A DNA stretch of 64,000 nucleotides. Origin: Curtobacterium sp. MCPF17_052. Lineage in GTDB: Bacteria > Actinomycetota > Actinomycetes > Actinomycetales > Microbacteriaceae. The DNA is taken from the NCBI RefSeq assembly GCF_003234085.1, contig NZ_QKSD01000002.1:124001-188000 (forward strand), in the 5' to 3' direction. Numbering within the stretch: the stretch's first letter is position 1; every line of letters begins with the position of its first letter. Shown in pieces: positions 45,128-54,331 of this stretch. The notes beneath the pieces were generated by a model. The model did not search any database. It had not been told where the DNA came from and was given only the letters and a program-made list of their open reading frames with translations. A program made the position numbers and the translations under genes.

Positions 45128-46803
45128 TGCCCGCCGGCATGCAGAACGTGCTCGGCCGCCTCGGCGCGTACGTCAAGGGGTTCACCGCCGCACAGCGGAC
45201 CATCGCGGTCATCGGCATCGCGGCACTCGTGCTCGGCGGCATCGCGCTCGCGTCCTGGCTCGGCAAGCCGTCGTACGCGCCGCTGTTCACCGGCCTGGCC
45301 GCCGCTGACGCGAGTTCGGTCACCGACCAGCTCACCACCGACGGCGTGCCCTTCCAACTCACCGACGGCGGCGCGACGATCCTGATCCCGCAGGCGAAGG
45401 TCTACACGGAGCGACTCAAGGCCGCATCGAACGGGCTGCCGTCGTCGAACGAGGGCGGCTACTCGCTGCTCGACACCATGGGCGTGACGAGCTCCGAGTT
45501 CCAGCAGGACGTCACCTACAAGCGCGCGATCGAGGGCGAGCTCGCCAAGACGATCTCCGCGATGGACGGCGTGCAGACCGCGAGCGTGCAGCTGGCGATC
45601 CCGAAGAAGTCGGTGTTCGTGTCCGAGGAGAAGGACCCCACCGCGTCGGTCTTCATCGCCACGAAGAACGGCTCCCAGCTCGGCACCGACCAGGTCCAGG
45701 CCATCGTGCACCTGACCAGCGCCGCCGTCGAGGGCATGCAGCCGACCGACGTGTCCGTGGTCGACCAGAAGGGCCAGACCCTGTCGGCGGTCGGCACCGG
45801 CGCGACCGGCTCCGGCACCGACCAGGCCGCCGACTACGACGCCGCGACGAGCAAGAAGGTGCAGGACCTGCTCGACACCACGCTCGGTGCCGGCAACGCC
45901 AGCGTCGTCGTCGCCGCGACCATGAGCGACAACTCCGGCACCCGCACGACCGAGTCCTACACGACGCCGACGACCGGCCCGGTGGCGCTCAACGAGTCGT
46001 CCACGAAGGAGCAGTACGGCGCCGGGGCCACCGGTGCCGGCGCCGGCGCGACGGGCGTCCTCGGTCCGGACAACATCGCCGTCCCGAACGGCACCGCCAG
46101 CTCGGGCACCGGGAACGGCGACGGCGGGTACGAGAACCAGTCCGCGACGAAGAACAACGCCGTCGACAAGACCACCGAGACGACGCAGATCCCGGCCGGT
46201 GCGATGGACCGCCAGACGATCTCGGTCGCGCTCAACTCCAAGGCGAAGTCCGTGCAGGGCGTCAACCTGCAGAGCATCAACGACCTGGTGGCGAACGCCG
46301 CCGGCGTCGACACGACCCGCGGCGACCAGGTCAAGGTCGCGATGATGGACTTCGACACCAGTGCCGCCGACGACGCCGCGAAGGCGCTCGAAGCGCAGCA
46401 GCAGGCGGACCAGCAGGAGGCGCTCTGGTCGGCGATCCGCACCGCCGGGATCGTCGTCGGGATCGTCCTGGCCCTCGTCGCCCTGATGGTGGTCCTGGCA
46501 CGTCGCAGCCGCCGCCAGCAGCGCGAACAGGTCGACATCGGTGAGCTCGACGCCTTCGGTGAGGCGTTCCCGCTGCCGCTCGCCGTCGAACCGGCCGACG
46601 TCCGCACCGGTCTCGAGGCCGGGGACGCCCCGACCGTGGCGCTGCAGGCCCTGCCGCACGACGACGCCCCGACCGAGGTCCTCACCACGGACGAGATCAC
46701 CGCGGAACGCCGCCGCCAGGACATCGCGGCCCTCGCCGAGCGCGACCCGAAGCGCACTGCCGAGCTCCTCCGCGGCCTGCTCGACGACCGGGCGTCGGTG
46801 TGA
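45127..46803 (+). CDS. fliF: Flagellar MS-ring protein FliF
   Basis: Membrane ring on which the basal body is built, 558 residues. Two membrane helices bracket the periplasmic region: IAVIGIAALVLGGIALASWL (about 25-44) and AGIVVGIVLALVALMVVL (about 440-457). Between them stand the YscJ/FliF domain (PSYAPLFTGLAAADASSVTDQL, GGYSLLDTMGVTSSEFQQDVTYKRAIEGELAKTISAMDGVQTASVQLAIP) and a long Gly/Thr-rich loop. The C-terminus AERDPKRTAELLRGLLDD is the FliG-binding tail. TGATG overlap with fliE; GTGA overlap with fliG. Confidence 0.95.
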   Translation: MPAGMQNVLGRLGAYVKGFTAAQRTIAVIGIAALVLGGIALASWLGKPSYAPLFTGLAAADASSVTDQLTTDGVPFQLTDGGATILIPQAKVYTERLKAASNGLPSSNEGGYSLLDTMGVTSSEFQQDVTYKRAIEGELAKTISAMDGVQTASVQLAIPKKSVFVSEEKDPTASVFIATKNGSQLGTDQVQAIVHLTSAAVEGMQPTDVSVVDQKGQTLSAVGTGATGSGTDQAADYDAATSKKVQDLLDTTLGAGNASVVVAATMSDNSGTRTTESYTTPTTGPVALNESSTKEQYGAGATGAGAGATGVLGPDNIAVPNGTASSGTGNGDGGYENQSATKNNAVDKTTETTQIPAGAMDRQTISVALNSKAKSVQGVNLQSINDLVANAAGVDTTRGDQVKVAMMDFDTSAADDAAKALEAQQQADQQEALWSAIRTAGIVVGIVLALVALMVVLARRSRRQQREQVDIGELDAFGEAFPLPLAVEPADVRTGLEAGDAPTVALQALPHDDAPTEVLTTDEITAERRRQDIAALAERDPKRTAELLRGLLDDRASV

Positions 46804-47837
46804 GCGCCGTCGTCCCCGCACCCGGCACCGACCGACCGCTGACCGGGGCGCAGAAGGTCGCGCTCATCCTCATGCAGATGGACACCGAGCGGGCCGCCGA
46901 GGTCATGAAGCAGTTCACCGAGCTGGAGGCCGAGGAGATCTCGCAGGAGATCGTCCGGATGCGCCGCGTCGACGACGAGGTCGTCGACCGCACCCTCGGC
47001 GAGTTCCACCGCCTCACCCGCACCGGCCGCACGAACCGTCGCGGTGGCAAGGAGACCGCGTTGGGCCTGCTCGAGGCGTCCTTCGGCGCCGAGCGCGCCG
47101 CCGGTGTGATGGACCGGCTGGCGTCGAACCTGGCCGGTCAGTCGTTCGAGTTCCTCGACGACGCCGAGCCCGGCCAGGTCATCGCCCTGCTCGAGGGCGA
47201 GCTGCCCCAGACCATCGCCCTCGTGCTCGCGCACCTGAAGCCCGCCCAGGCGAGCGCCGTCCTCGCCGGGTTCGACGAGCGCGTCCGCACCGACGTCGCG
47301 CAGGCGTTCGCCACGATGGGCACCGCCACGCCCGAGTCCGTCGGCATCGTCGCCGGGGTCCTGCGCTCGCGCGCCGGAGCCGTCGTCTCGCCGCGCGAGA
47401 GCGTCGAGGTCGTCGGCGGCATCGCGCCGCTGGTCGAGATCATCAACCGGTCGGACGTCGCCACCGAGAAGGCCGTGCTCGACGGTCTGGAGGCCCGTGA
47501 CCCGGAACTCGCCGAGGACATCCGTTCGCGGATGCTCACCTTCGAGGACATCGTGAAGCTCGAGTCGCGCGACATCCAGCAGGTGCTCCGCGGCATCGAC
47601 TCGAAGATCCTGGCCACCGCCATGAAGGGTGCGTCCACGCCGGTCGTCGAGACGATCCGCGCGAACGTCTCCGAGCGCAACCGCGAACTGCTCGACGACG
47701 AACTGCAGTCGATGGGCCCCGTCCGGGTGTCGCAGGTCGAGGAGGCCCGCGCCGAGGTCGTCCGCTCCGTCCGCGAGCTCGAGGCCCAGGGCGTCATCAC
47801 GGTCCACCGCGCCGAGGAGGACGAGCTCGTTGACTGA
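46800..47837 (+). CDS. fliG: Flagellar motor switch protein FliG
   Basis: Rotor protein of the C-ring, 345 residues, transmitting torque from the stators. N-terminal LTGAQKVALILMQMDTERAAEVMKQFTELEAEEISQEIVRMRRVD binds FliF; the middle has ETPQTIALVLAHLKPAQASAVLAGF-like sequence; the C-terminal torque domain is FEDIVKLESRDIQQVLRGIDSKILATAMKGA and ELLDDELQSMGPVRVSQVEEARAEVVRSVRELEAQG, with the expected charged residues. GTG start overlapping fliF. Confidence 0.96.
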   Translation: MSAVVPAPGTDRPLTGAQKVALILMQMDTERAAEVMKQFTELEAEEISQEIVRMRRVDDEVVDRTLGEFHRLTRTGRTNRRGGKETALGLLEASFGAERAAGVMDRLASNLAGQSFEFLDDAEPGQVIALLEGELPQTIALVLAHLKPAQASAVLAGFDERVRTDVAQAFATMGTATPESVGIVAGVLRSRAGAVVSPRESVEVVGGIAPLVEIINRSDVATEKAVLDGLEARDPELAEDIRSRMLTFEDIVKLESRDIQQVLRGIDSKILATAMKGASTPVVETIRANVSERNRELLDDELQSMGPVRVSQVEEARAEVVRSVRELEAQGVITVHRAEEDELVD

Positions 47838-48453
47838 CGCCTTCGCCCCGGTCGCGTTCCCGGTGATCACCGACGCCGCCCTGGCCCGTCGCGCCGCGAG
47901 CGCGGACGTCCGCGGCCACGCTGCCGGGTACGCCGCCGGGCTCCGTGCCGCCCAGGTCGAGACCGATGCAGCCCGCGCCCGGATGGACGCCGAGCACGCC
48001 GCGCGACTGTCCGACCTCGAGGCGTTCGTCGTCGACCGGCTCGCGGTCCTCGACCGTGCCGCCGCGGCGCTCCAGGCCCGGGTCGCGCCGGTCCTCGCCG
48101 ACGCCGAGCAGTCGGTCGCCAGCGCGGCCGTCGACCTGGCCGAGGCCGTCGTCGGGTACGCGGTGCGGGCCTCCCGGGCTGACGACGTGGACGGGGTGTC
48201 CGGACGTCCGGCCGCCGCCGAGGACACGCTCCGACGCGCCCTGGCCGCTGCGAGCGCGCCCGTGGTGACGGCGGTCCGGCTCAGCCCGGCGGACGCGGCG
48301 GCCGTCGCGGACCTGACGATGCCGGTCCCCGTGGTGGCGGATGCGTCCCTCCGGGACGGCGACGCCGTGGTCGACCTGCCCGACGGACTGCTCGACGCAC
48401 GCATCGACGCTGCCCTGGACCGTGCTCGCGCTGCCCTCGGGGGCGTCCGGTGA
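47830..48453 (+). CDS. fliH: FliH-like regulator of the flagellar ATPase
   Basis: A 207-residue protein at the fliH position. The N-terminal coiled-coil is Ala-rich (AAGYAAGLRAAQVETDAARARMDAEHAARLSDLEAFV), and the C-terminal half (ALAAASAPVVTAVRLSPADAAAVADL, GDAVVDLPDGLLDARIDAALDRARAAL) resembles the FliH/YscL globular domain that binds FliI. The TTG at 47830 lies eight bases inside the fliG end with GAGGAGGA upstream. Sequence similarity in this family is weak, so gene order carries part of the call. Confidence 0.8.
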   Translation: MTDAFAPVAFPVITDAALARRAASADVRGHAAGYAAGLRAAQVETDAARARMDAEHAARLSDLEAFVVDRLAVLDRAAAALQARVAPVLADAEQSVASAAVDLAEAVVGYAVRASRADDVDGVSGRPAAAEDTLRRALAAASAPVVTAVRLSPADAAAVADLTMPVPVVADASLRDGDAVVDLPDGLLDARIDAALDRARAALGGVR

Positions 48454-49808
48454 GCGCTTCCGGCATCCTCGAGCACGGGCTGCTCCGCCCGCGGGGCCTC
48501 GACGACGCGATCCGTGCTGCGCAGCCCCAGCGGGTCGGCACCGTGACGAGCGCCGTCGGCCTCGGCCTGACGATCGCCGGGCTCGACGCCCACGTCGGCG
48601 AGGTCATCACGGTCGGCGGCGATGGTGCGGCCCAGACCGCGGTCGAGGTCGTCGCCACGGACTCGTCCGGGGTGCGCTGCATGCCCCTCGGCCGCCTGAA
48701 CGGGATCACCGCCGGCACCCCTGCCCGCTCGACCGGCCGGCCCGTGCTCGTGCCGACCGGCCTCGGGCTGTTCGGCCGGGTCATCGACGGTCTCGGCCGT
48801 CCGATCGACGACCGCGGGCCGCTCGCGGCCGACGCCTGGGTCCCGCTGGACCACGACACCCCGAACGCCATGGCGCGCACCCGCATCGACACCCCGATGC
48901 AGCTCGGCGTCCGTGTGCTCGACACGCTGACCACCGTCGGCCGGGGCCAGCGCATGGGCCTCTTCGCGGGCTCCGGTGTCGGCAAGTCCTCGCTGCTGTC
49001 GATGATCGCCCGGGGGAGCGACGCTGCCGTGAACGTGATCGCCCTGGTCGGCGAACGCGGCCGCGAGGTCCGGGAGTTCCTGGAGGACGACCTGGGGCCT
49101 GCGGGGCTCGCCCGCTCGATCGTCGTCGTGTCGACGTCCGACGAACCCGCCCTGATGCGCCTGCGTGCCGCGTTCGTCGCGACCCGCATCGCGGAGTCCT
49201 TCCGTGACGCCGGCCGGGACGTCGTGCTGATGATGGACTCGCTGACCCGCGTCGCGATGGCGCAGCGGGAGATCGGCCTGTCCGTCGGCGAACCGCCGGC
49301 CACCCGGGGCTACCCGCCGTCGACGTTCTCCGTGCTCGCCGGCCTGCTCGAGCGCGCCGGCACCGACCGGGTCGGCAGCGTCACCGGGATCTACACCGTC
49401 CTGGTCGACGGCGACGACCACAACGAGCCGATCGCCGACGCCGCCCGCAGCATCCTCGACGGGCACGTGGTGCTCGACCGGAAGCTCGCCGTCACCGGGC
49501 ACTTCCCCTCCGTCGACGCGCTCGGGTCGATCTCGCGCGTCGCATCGAAGGTGACGACGCCCGAGCAGCGCGCCACCGCGACCGCGCTCCGGAAGGTCCT
49601 GGCCGCACGGCGTTCCGCGCAGGACCTGCTCGACGTCGGTGCCTACCAGCGCGGCACGAACCCGCTGGTAGACGCCGCCGTGGACCACCAGGACGCCATC
49701 GACGCGTTCCTCCGCCAGGGCATGGCCGAGCAGGTCACCGCCGCCGGGTCGTGGGAGCGCCTCGCCGGTCTCGTCCGCACCCTCGGCAGCGGCGGGGGGC
49801 TCGTCTGA
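48450..49808 (+). CDS. fliI: Flagellum-specific ATPase FliI
   Basis: Hexameric ATPase that helps load substrates into the export apparatus, 452 residues, related to F1-beta. Walker A is GLFAGSGVGKSSLL, Walker B VVLMMDSLTRVAMAQREIGLSVGEPPATRGYPPS, with GRVIDGLGRPIDDRG and LDGHVVLDRKLA further typical. GTG at 48450 overlaps the fliH stop. The fliJ ATG overlaps its stop (TGATG). Confidence 0.96.
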   Translation: MSASGILEHGLLRPRGLDDAIRAAQPQRVGTVTSAVGLGLTIAGLDAHVGEVITVGGDGAAQTAVEVVATDSSGVRCMPLGRLNGITAGTPARSTGRPVLVPTGLGLFGRVIDGLGRPIDDRGPLAADAWVPLDHDTPNAMARTRIDTPMQLGVRVLDTLTTVGRGQRMGLFAGSGVGKSSLLSMIARGSDAAVNVIALVGERGREVREFLEDDLGPAGLARSIVVVSTSDEPALMRLRAAFVATRIAESFRDAGRDVVLMMDSLTRVAMAQREIGLSVGEPPATRGYPPSTFSVLAGLLERAGTDRVGSVTGIYTVLVDGDDHNEPIADAARSILDGHVVLDRKLAVTGHFPSVDALGSISRVASKVTTPEQRATATALRKVLAARRSAQDLLDVGAYQRGTNPLVDAAVDHQDAIDAFLRQGMAEQVTAAGSWERLAGLVRTLGSGGGLV

Positions 49809-50233
49809 TGGCCCGCCGCTTCCCGCTCGCCGGGCTCCTGCGTCTGCGGCACGCCGAACAGGACCGTGCCGCCGCGACCCTCGCGGACGCGAACGGCCGG
49901 GTCCGCGAGGCTGCCGACGCCCGGATGGCTGCCCGCCGCACCCTCGACGACGAACCGTCGACGGTCACCGACGCGGCGACGCTCAGCGCCGTCGCCTCGG
50001 CCCGTGCCGCGACCCGCGGGATGCTCGAGGAGCTCGACGCCGTCGTCCGGTCCCGCCGTGCCGACGTCGACCGTGCACAGCAGACCTACAACGCCGCACG
50101 CCGTTCGGCACTCGGGCTGGAGAAGCTCGAGGGCCAGCACACCACGCGGGTCGCCGCCGAGGACCTGCGCACCGAACAGAACGCACTCGACGAGATCGCG
50201 GCGCGTCGCCGCACCGAGGGGGGACACCGATGA
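49808..50233 (+). CDS. fliJ: FliJ-like flagellar export protein
   Basis: A 141-residue, charged coiled-coil protein between fliI and the NlpC/P60 gene. FliJ forms a gamma-subunit-like coiled coil in the FliI ring. Seen here: FPLAGLLRLRHAEQDRAAATLADANGRVREA and LEELDAVVRSRRADVDRAQQTYNAARRSALGLEKLEGQHTTRVAAEDLRTEQNALDEIAARRR, two long heptad stretches. Family similarity is low, as usual for FliJ; position supports the call. Confidence 0.82.
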   Translation: MARRFPLAGLLRLRHAEQDRAAATLADANGRVREAADARMAARRTLDDEPSTVTDAATLSAVASARAATRGMLEELDAVVRSRRADVDRAQQTYNAARRSALGLEKLEGQHTTRVAAEDLRTEQNALDEIAARRRTEGGHR

Positions 50234-50988
50234 GCATCGACGCCGTGCTCTCGCGGATCAGCGAGATCCGCAGCCAGATCGAGACGCTGCAGGGCGGCGC
50301 ACCTGCGCCGTCCACCGCCGGGTCGGCCGCCGCTTCCTCCGCCGCTGCGTCCACCTTCGCCGACGCGCTGGCCACCGAGACCGGCGCCGGCGCGCGGTCC
50401 GGCACGACCACCGGTGCAGCCGCCACGACCGCGGCCGCCGCAGCCACCGCCGCACCCGCCACGTCCGTCGATGCCGGCCGCGGCACCCTGGCGACCGGCA
50501 GCGGTGCGACCGGCGGCGCCGTCGTCGCCGCGGCGGAGAAGTACCTCGGCGTCCCGTACGTGTTCGGCGGCGAGACGCGCGCCGGCATGGACTGCTCCGG
50601 TCTGGTGCAGACCGTCTTCAAGGACCTCGGCGTCACCATGCCGCGGGTCGTCCCGGACCAGGCGGACATGGGCGTCGCGGTGCCGTCCCTGGCGCAGGCG
50701 CAGCCCGGCGACCTCATCATCCCCAAGGGCGAGCAGCACATCGTCATCTACGTCGGCGACGGCAAGGTGCTGCACGCCCCGCGCCCGGGCAAGGACGTCC
50801 GGATCGTCGACAACTGGTACAAGGACTCCGACATCGCCACCATCCGCCGCATCGTGCCGTCCGGCCAGGAGGCTGCAGCCACCTCCGCCGCGCAGGTCGC
50901 CCGGACCGCCGGTGCGAGCAGCGCCACGAACGCCACCGACATGCAGATGGCCGCGCTGCAGTCGCTCTTCGCCGGGAGCGCCGCGTGA
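50230..50988 (+). CDS. NlpC/P60 peptidoglycan hydrolase in the flagellar operon
   Basis: Probable cell-wall endopeptidase that opens the peptidoglycan for the rod, a task done by FlgJ in proteobacteria. 252 residues: a short helical N-terminus (MSIDAVLSRISEIRSQIETLQ), an Ala/Thr-rich linker to about residue 90, and a catalytic NlpC/P60 domain with the cysteine in GGETRAGMDCSGLVQTVFK, the histidine in GEQHIVIYVGDGKVLHAPRPG and the second His/Asn in that stretch. No signal peptide, so export through the flagellar apparatus is inferred. ATGA overlap with fliJ; GTGA with fliK. Confidence 0.88.
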   Translation: MSIDAVLSRISEIRSQIETLQGGAPAPSTAGSAAASSAAASTFADALATETGAGARSGTTTGAAATTAAAAATAAPATSVDAGRGTLATGSGATGGAVVAAAEKYLGVPYVFGGETRAGMDCSGLVQTVFKDLGVTMPRVVPDQADMGVAVPSLAQAQPGDLIIPKGEQHIVIYVGDGKVLHAPRPGKDVRIVDNWYKDSDIATIRRIVPSGQEAAATSAAQVARTAGASSATNATDMQMAALQSLFAGSAA

Positions 50989-52514
50989 GCGCGCTCGTGA
51001 CGGGTGCACCGCTGACGCCGGTGCCGGCCGTCGTCCGGCCGCGTGCGGCGGAGTCCCGTTCGGGCGCTGACTTCGGGGCCGCTCTGTCCGCCGTCTCCGG
51101 TGCGGGGGAGCGCGACCGCGGGCGGCAGGACCCGGCCGGGGAGCAGAGCATGAACGCCCCGTCGTCGTCGTCAACGACGTCGTCGTCGACCACGCCCGCG
51201 ACCCTCACCACGCCGGTCACCGCGACGCCCGAGACCGGGCCCGTGACGCCGACGACCGGCACCGCTGCCCTGCCGATCGACGCCGCGCGGACCGGCTCCG
51301 ACTCGACCGGGCAGCCCGCTGCGGGCACCCTCGCCATGGCCGTTCCGGTCGTCGCCGCCGCCGTGCTCGTCCGCGCCAGTGCGGCCAGCGCCGGTGTGGC
51401 CGGCGCCGGGGTCGTCGGGACCGACGTCGCCGGTGCCGTCGCCGACACCTCCGCGATGCCCGACACCTCCGGCGACGACGACGGCGGACCGGCGACGGCG
51501 GACTCCACCGATGCCACCGGCAACGCGCCGACCGTCGCGGTGCCGGTCCCCGGACCCGTCCTGCCGTCTGCGCCGCTGGTCGCCGCACCGGTGGGCACGG
51601 TTCCTCCGGTCTCGACAGCGGTGCCGTCGTCGTCCTCGTCCGCGTCCTCGTCGGTGAACGACACCTCGGCCACCGCCGCGGTCGGGGTGCCGGCAGTCGC
51701 AGCGCCGGCGCACTCCGTCGCGCCGAGCACCACCGCGGCGCCGCCCACCGCCGCCCTGTCCTCCGTCTCCACCCCGGCGCCCGCCGCGATGGCTTCACCC
51801 ACGGCCGCTCCGTACCCGGTCGCCCCGACCACGGGCGCGGCTACTCCGACCGCGACCGCGACCGCCGCCGCTGCCGGCAACCCGGCCACCGCAGCTGGCC
51901 ACCCGACCACCGCGGCCGCCGCGGACCAAGGCGGGGCGAGCCTCCCGGCCGGCACCGGCACGGTCGACGTACCCGCCGTGCTGGCCGTCCCCTCGACCGC
52001 GGCTCCCGCGACCGTCGGGACCACCGCAGCGTCGGTCGCCCCGGCCACCGCCGCTGCCGCGCCGCAGCCGCTGGCGCAGCAGCTGGCGCGTCCACTGTTC
52101 ACGCTCGCGCAGGCCGGACCCGGTGAGCACGTCCTGACCGTGCAGCTCACGCCGGAGGCCCTCGGCCCCGTCACCATCCGAGCCCACGTCACCGGACACG
52201 GCATGCACGTCGAGTTGTTCGCGGCCTCGGACGCGGGGCGCGACGCGGTGCGGCAGATCCTGCCGGACCTCCGTCGTGACTCCGGTGGTGGCACCACGCT
52301 CGACCTGTCGGCGCAGAACCACCCGGCGGACGCCGGTGCCGACGGTCGCGACCGCTCGGCCGCCGACACCGCCGGGCGTGACGGCGCCGGACGCGACGGC
52401 GCCGGCCGTGACACCGCTCGTCCCACCGGGCGGGAGGCCCGCACCGGCCCCGCCACGGCCCTCCCGTCCGCCCCGACCACCGTCCGCACCGCGGGACTCG
52501 ACGTCCTCGCCTGA
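50985..52514 (+). CDS. fliK: Flagellar hook-length control protein FliK
   Basis: A molecular ruler and export switch of 509 residues. The first 370 residues are low complexity (Ala, Thr, Pro, Ser, Val); the C-terminal Flg_hook domain is seen in PLFTLAQAGPGEHVLTVQLTPEALGPVTIRAHVTGHGMHVELFAASDAGRDAVRQILPDLRRD (about 370-430), with the QLTPEALGPVTIR core. A short RDGAG tandem repeat follows. The GTG at 50985 overlaps the stop of the NlpC/P60 gene; the open frame upstream is a chance extension. Confidence 0.88.
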   Translation: MSALVTGAPLTPVPAVVRPRAAESRSGADFGAALSAVSGAGERDRGRQDPAGEQSMNAPSSSSTTSSSTTPATLTTPVTATPETGPVTPTTGTAALPIDAARTGSDSTGQPAAGTLAMAVPVVAAAVLVRASAASAGVAGAGVVGTDVAGAVADTSAMPDTSGDDDGGPATADSTDATGNAPTVAVPVPGPVLPSAPLVAAPVGTVPPVSTAVPSSSSSASSSVNDTSATAAVGVPAVAAPAHSVAPSTTAAPPTAALSSVSTPAPAAMASPTAAPYPVAPTTGAATPTATATAAAAGNPATAAGHPTTAAAADQGGASLPAGTGTVDVPAVLAVPSTAAPATVGTTAASVAPATAAAAPQPLAQQLARPLFTLAQAGPGEHVLTVQLTPEALGPVTIRAHVTGHGMHVELFAASDAGRDAVRQILPDLRRDSGGGTTLDLSAQNHPADAGADGRDRSAADTAGRDGAGRDGAGRDTARPTGREARTGPATALPSAPTTVRTAGLDVLA

Positions 52515-52542
52515 CCGGCCACCACGACAAGGAACGAGAACC

Positions 52543-52983
52543 ATGCCACTCGACGGGATCACCGGCTCCGTGGACACCGCCACGGCCGCCGCAGCAGTCG
52601 CCGCCAACCCCACCTCGTCGCGGTCGCAGACGATGGACTCCGAGGTCTTCATGAAGCTCCTCGTGACGCAGCTCCGCAACCAGGACCCGTCGTCGCCGAT
52701 GGACACGAACCAGATGATCAGCCAGCAGACGCAGCTCGCGATGATGGAGCAGGTCACCAACCAGACCACGACGGCCAACGAGGACTTCTCGCTGCAGATG
52801 CGCATGGCCGCCGCGAACCTCGTCGGGAAGCAGGTCAGCTACACCGACGCCGCCTCCGGCGCGGCCGTCACCGGGACCGCCACCGCGGTCTCCTACGCGA
52901 AGAGCGTGCCGACCGTGACCGTGAACGGGAAGGAGGTCGATCTCGACGTGATCTCCGGTATCACCACCGCCTCCGGTTCCTGA
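52543..52983 (+). CDS. flgD: Flagellar hook assembly scaffold FlgD
   Basis: Hook cap protein, 146 residues, a short FlgD. The conserved N-terminal block is MDSEVFMKLLVTQLRNQDPSSPMDTNQMISQQTQLAMMEQVTN, followed by NLVGKQVSYTD and a brief beta domain; longer FlgD proteins carry an extra FlgD_ig/tudor region that seems absent here. AAGGA before ATG 52543. It is separated from fliK by 28 bases and from flgE by 43. Confidence 0.9.
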   Translation: MPLDGITGSVDTATAAAAVAANPTSSRSQTMDSEVFMKLLVTQLRNQDPSSPMDTNQMISQQTQLAMMEQVTNQTTTANEDFSLQMRMAAANLVGKQVSYTDAASGAAVTGTATAVSYAKSVPTVTVNGKEVDLDVISGITTASGS

Positions 52984-53026
52984 CCCCACCCACTTCCCAC
53001 ACTCCTCGTCCACGAAGGGACGCACC

Positions 53027-54202
53027 ATGCTCCGCTCGCTCTACTCCGGGATCTCCGGCCTCCGCTCCCACCAGGAGATGCTCGACGTCACGGGCAACAA
53101 CATCGCCAACGTGAACACCGTCGGCTTCAAGTCGTCGACCACCGTGTTCCAGGACACCCTGTCGCAGATGACCCAGGGTGCCGGCGGCCCCCAGACCGGC
53201 ATCGGCGGCACGAACCCCGCACAGATCGGCCTCGGCGTGCAGGTCGCCGGCGTCTCCACCAACTTCGCCCAGGGCTCCGCACAGGCGACCGGCAAGGCCA
53301 CCGACCTGATGATCTCCGGCGACGGCTTCTTCGTCACCCGCCTGGGCAACGACACCGTGTACAGCCGCGCCGGCGCGTTCGACTTCGACGCCGACGGCCG
53401 CCTGGTCAGCGCGGACGGCAAGATCGTCCAGGGCTACTCGGCCACCAACGGCGTCGTCAACGACGGCGGCCAGATGAGCGACATCACGCTGCCGCTGCAG
53501 GCCGCCGCCCCCGCCACCGCGACCAGCACCGCTGGCGTCACCGGCAACCTGCCGTCCGACACCAAGACCGGCGATGTCCTCAACCGCGACGCCACCGTCT
53601 ACGACCAGTACGGCACGAAGCACACCCTGTCGCTCGCGTACACGAAGACCGACACCGGGTGGACCGTCGCCGCCTCGAACGGGCAGGGCGCCTCGGCCAC
53701 CGGCACCGTCACGTTCGGCGCCGACGGCAAGATCACACGCGGTGCGACCCTGCAGGTCGGCGGCGTTTCGGTCGACATGACGCAGCTGACGGGCTTCGCC
53801 GCGCTCAACACGGCGTCGATCTCGTCGCAGAACGGGCACGAGGCCGGATCGCTGAAGAGCTACTCGATCTCGAAGGACGGCACCGTGATGGGCACGTTCT
53901 CGAACGGTGCCTCGCTCGCCGTCGGCCGCATCGCCCTCGCCACCTTCGCGAACCCGGCCGGCCTCGAGAAGACCGGCGCGTCGGGCTACCGCGCGACCGC
54001 GAACTCCGGGGCCGCCACCGTCGGCGTCCCGGGATCCGCGGGCGTCGGCTCGCTGGCTGCCGGCACGCTCGAGATGTCGAACGTGGACCTGTCGCAGGAG
54101 TTCACCAACCTGATCGTCGCGCAGCGCGGCTTCCAGGCGAACGCCCGCATCATCACCACCTCGGACGAGGTGCTGCAGGAGCTGACGAACCTGAAGCGCT
54201 GA
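53027..54202 (+). CDS. flgE: Flagellar hook protein FlgE
   Basis: Hook subunit of 391 residues. N-terminal MLRSLYSGISGLRSHQEMLDVTGNNIANVNTVGFKSSTTVFQDTL is the rod/hook signature; LMISGDGFFVTR and GAFDFDADGRLVSADG follow; the C-terminus LEMSNVDLSQEFTNLIVAQRGFQANARIITTSDEVLQELTNLKR is canonical. AAGGGA before ATG 53027. It is the last flagellar gene in the window: a terminator and foreign DNA follow where flbD, motAB and fliM-type genes would be expected. Confidence 0.96.
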   Translation: MLRSLYSGISGLRSHQEMLDVTGNNIANVNTVGFKSSTTVFQDTLSQMTQGAGGPQTGIGGTNPAQIGLGVQVAGVSTNFAQGSAQATGKATDLMISGDGFFVTRLGNDTVYSRAGAFDFDADGRLVSADGKIVQGYSATNGVVNDGGQMSDITLPLQAAAPATATSTAGVTGNLPSDTKTGDVLNRDATVYDQYGTKHTLSLAYTKTDTGWTVAASNGQGASATGTVTFGADGKITRGATLQVGGVSVDMTQLTGFAALNTASISSQNGHEAGSLKSYSISKDGTVMGTFSNGASLAVGRIALATFANPAGLEKTGASGYRATANSGAATVGVPGSAGVGSLAAGTLEMSNVDLSQEFTNLIVAQRGFQANARIITTSDEVLQELTNLKR

Positions 54203-54211
54203 AAATCCGGA

Positions 54212-54252
54212 AAACCCCCCTGTCTCCTGCTTGAGGGCTGGCAGGGGGGTTT
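54212..54252 (+). terminator. Rho-independent terminator after flgE
   Basis: AAACCCCCCTG and CAGGGGGGTTT form an 11-base stem with a 19-base loop, followed by a short T-rich run, ten bases after the flgE stop. It is unlike the other, GC-only hairpins of the window. Confidence 0.8.
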
Positions 54253-54289
54253 CTGCGTGCTCATCCGGAATACTCCTGTCTCCAGCACG

Positions 54290-54317
54290 CTCGGCAGGCC
54301 ATACTGGCCTCACCGAG
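54290..54317. promoter_or_regulatory. Imperfect palindrome upstream of the recombinase
   Basis: CTCGGCAGGCCA and TGGCCTCACCGAG pair around TAC with one or two unpaired bases, ending 15 bases before the recombinase start. It could be an operator or part of the island end. No att core is identifiable from one end alone. Confidence 0.35.
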
Positions 54318-54331
54318 CGGGAGGTCACCCA

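Noticed and set aside
45957..49688. 1243-codon minus-strand open frame opposite fliF-fliI
   Set aside because: Antisense of a canonical flagellar operon; no domain seen.
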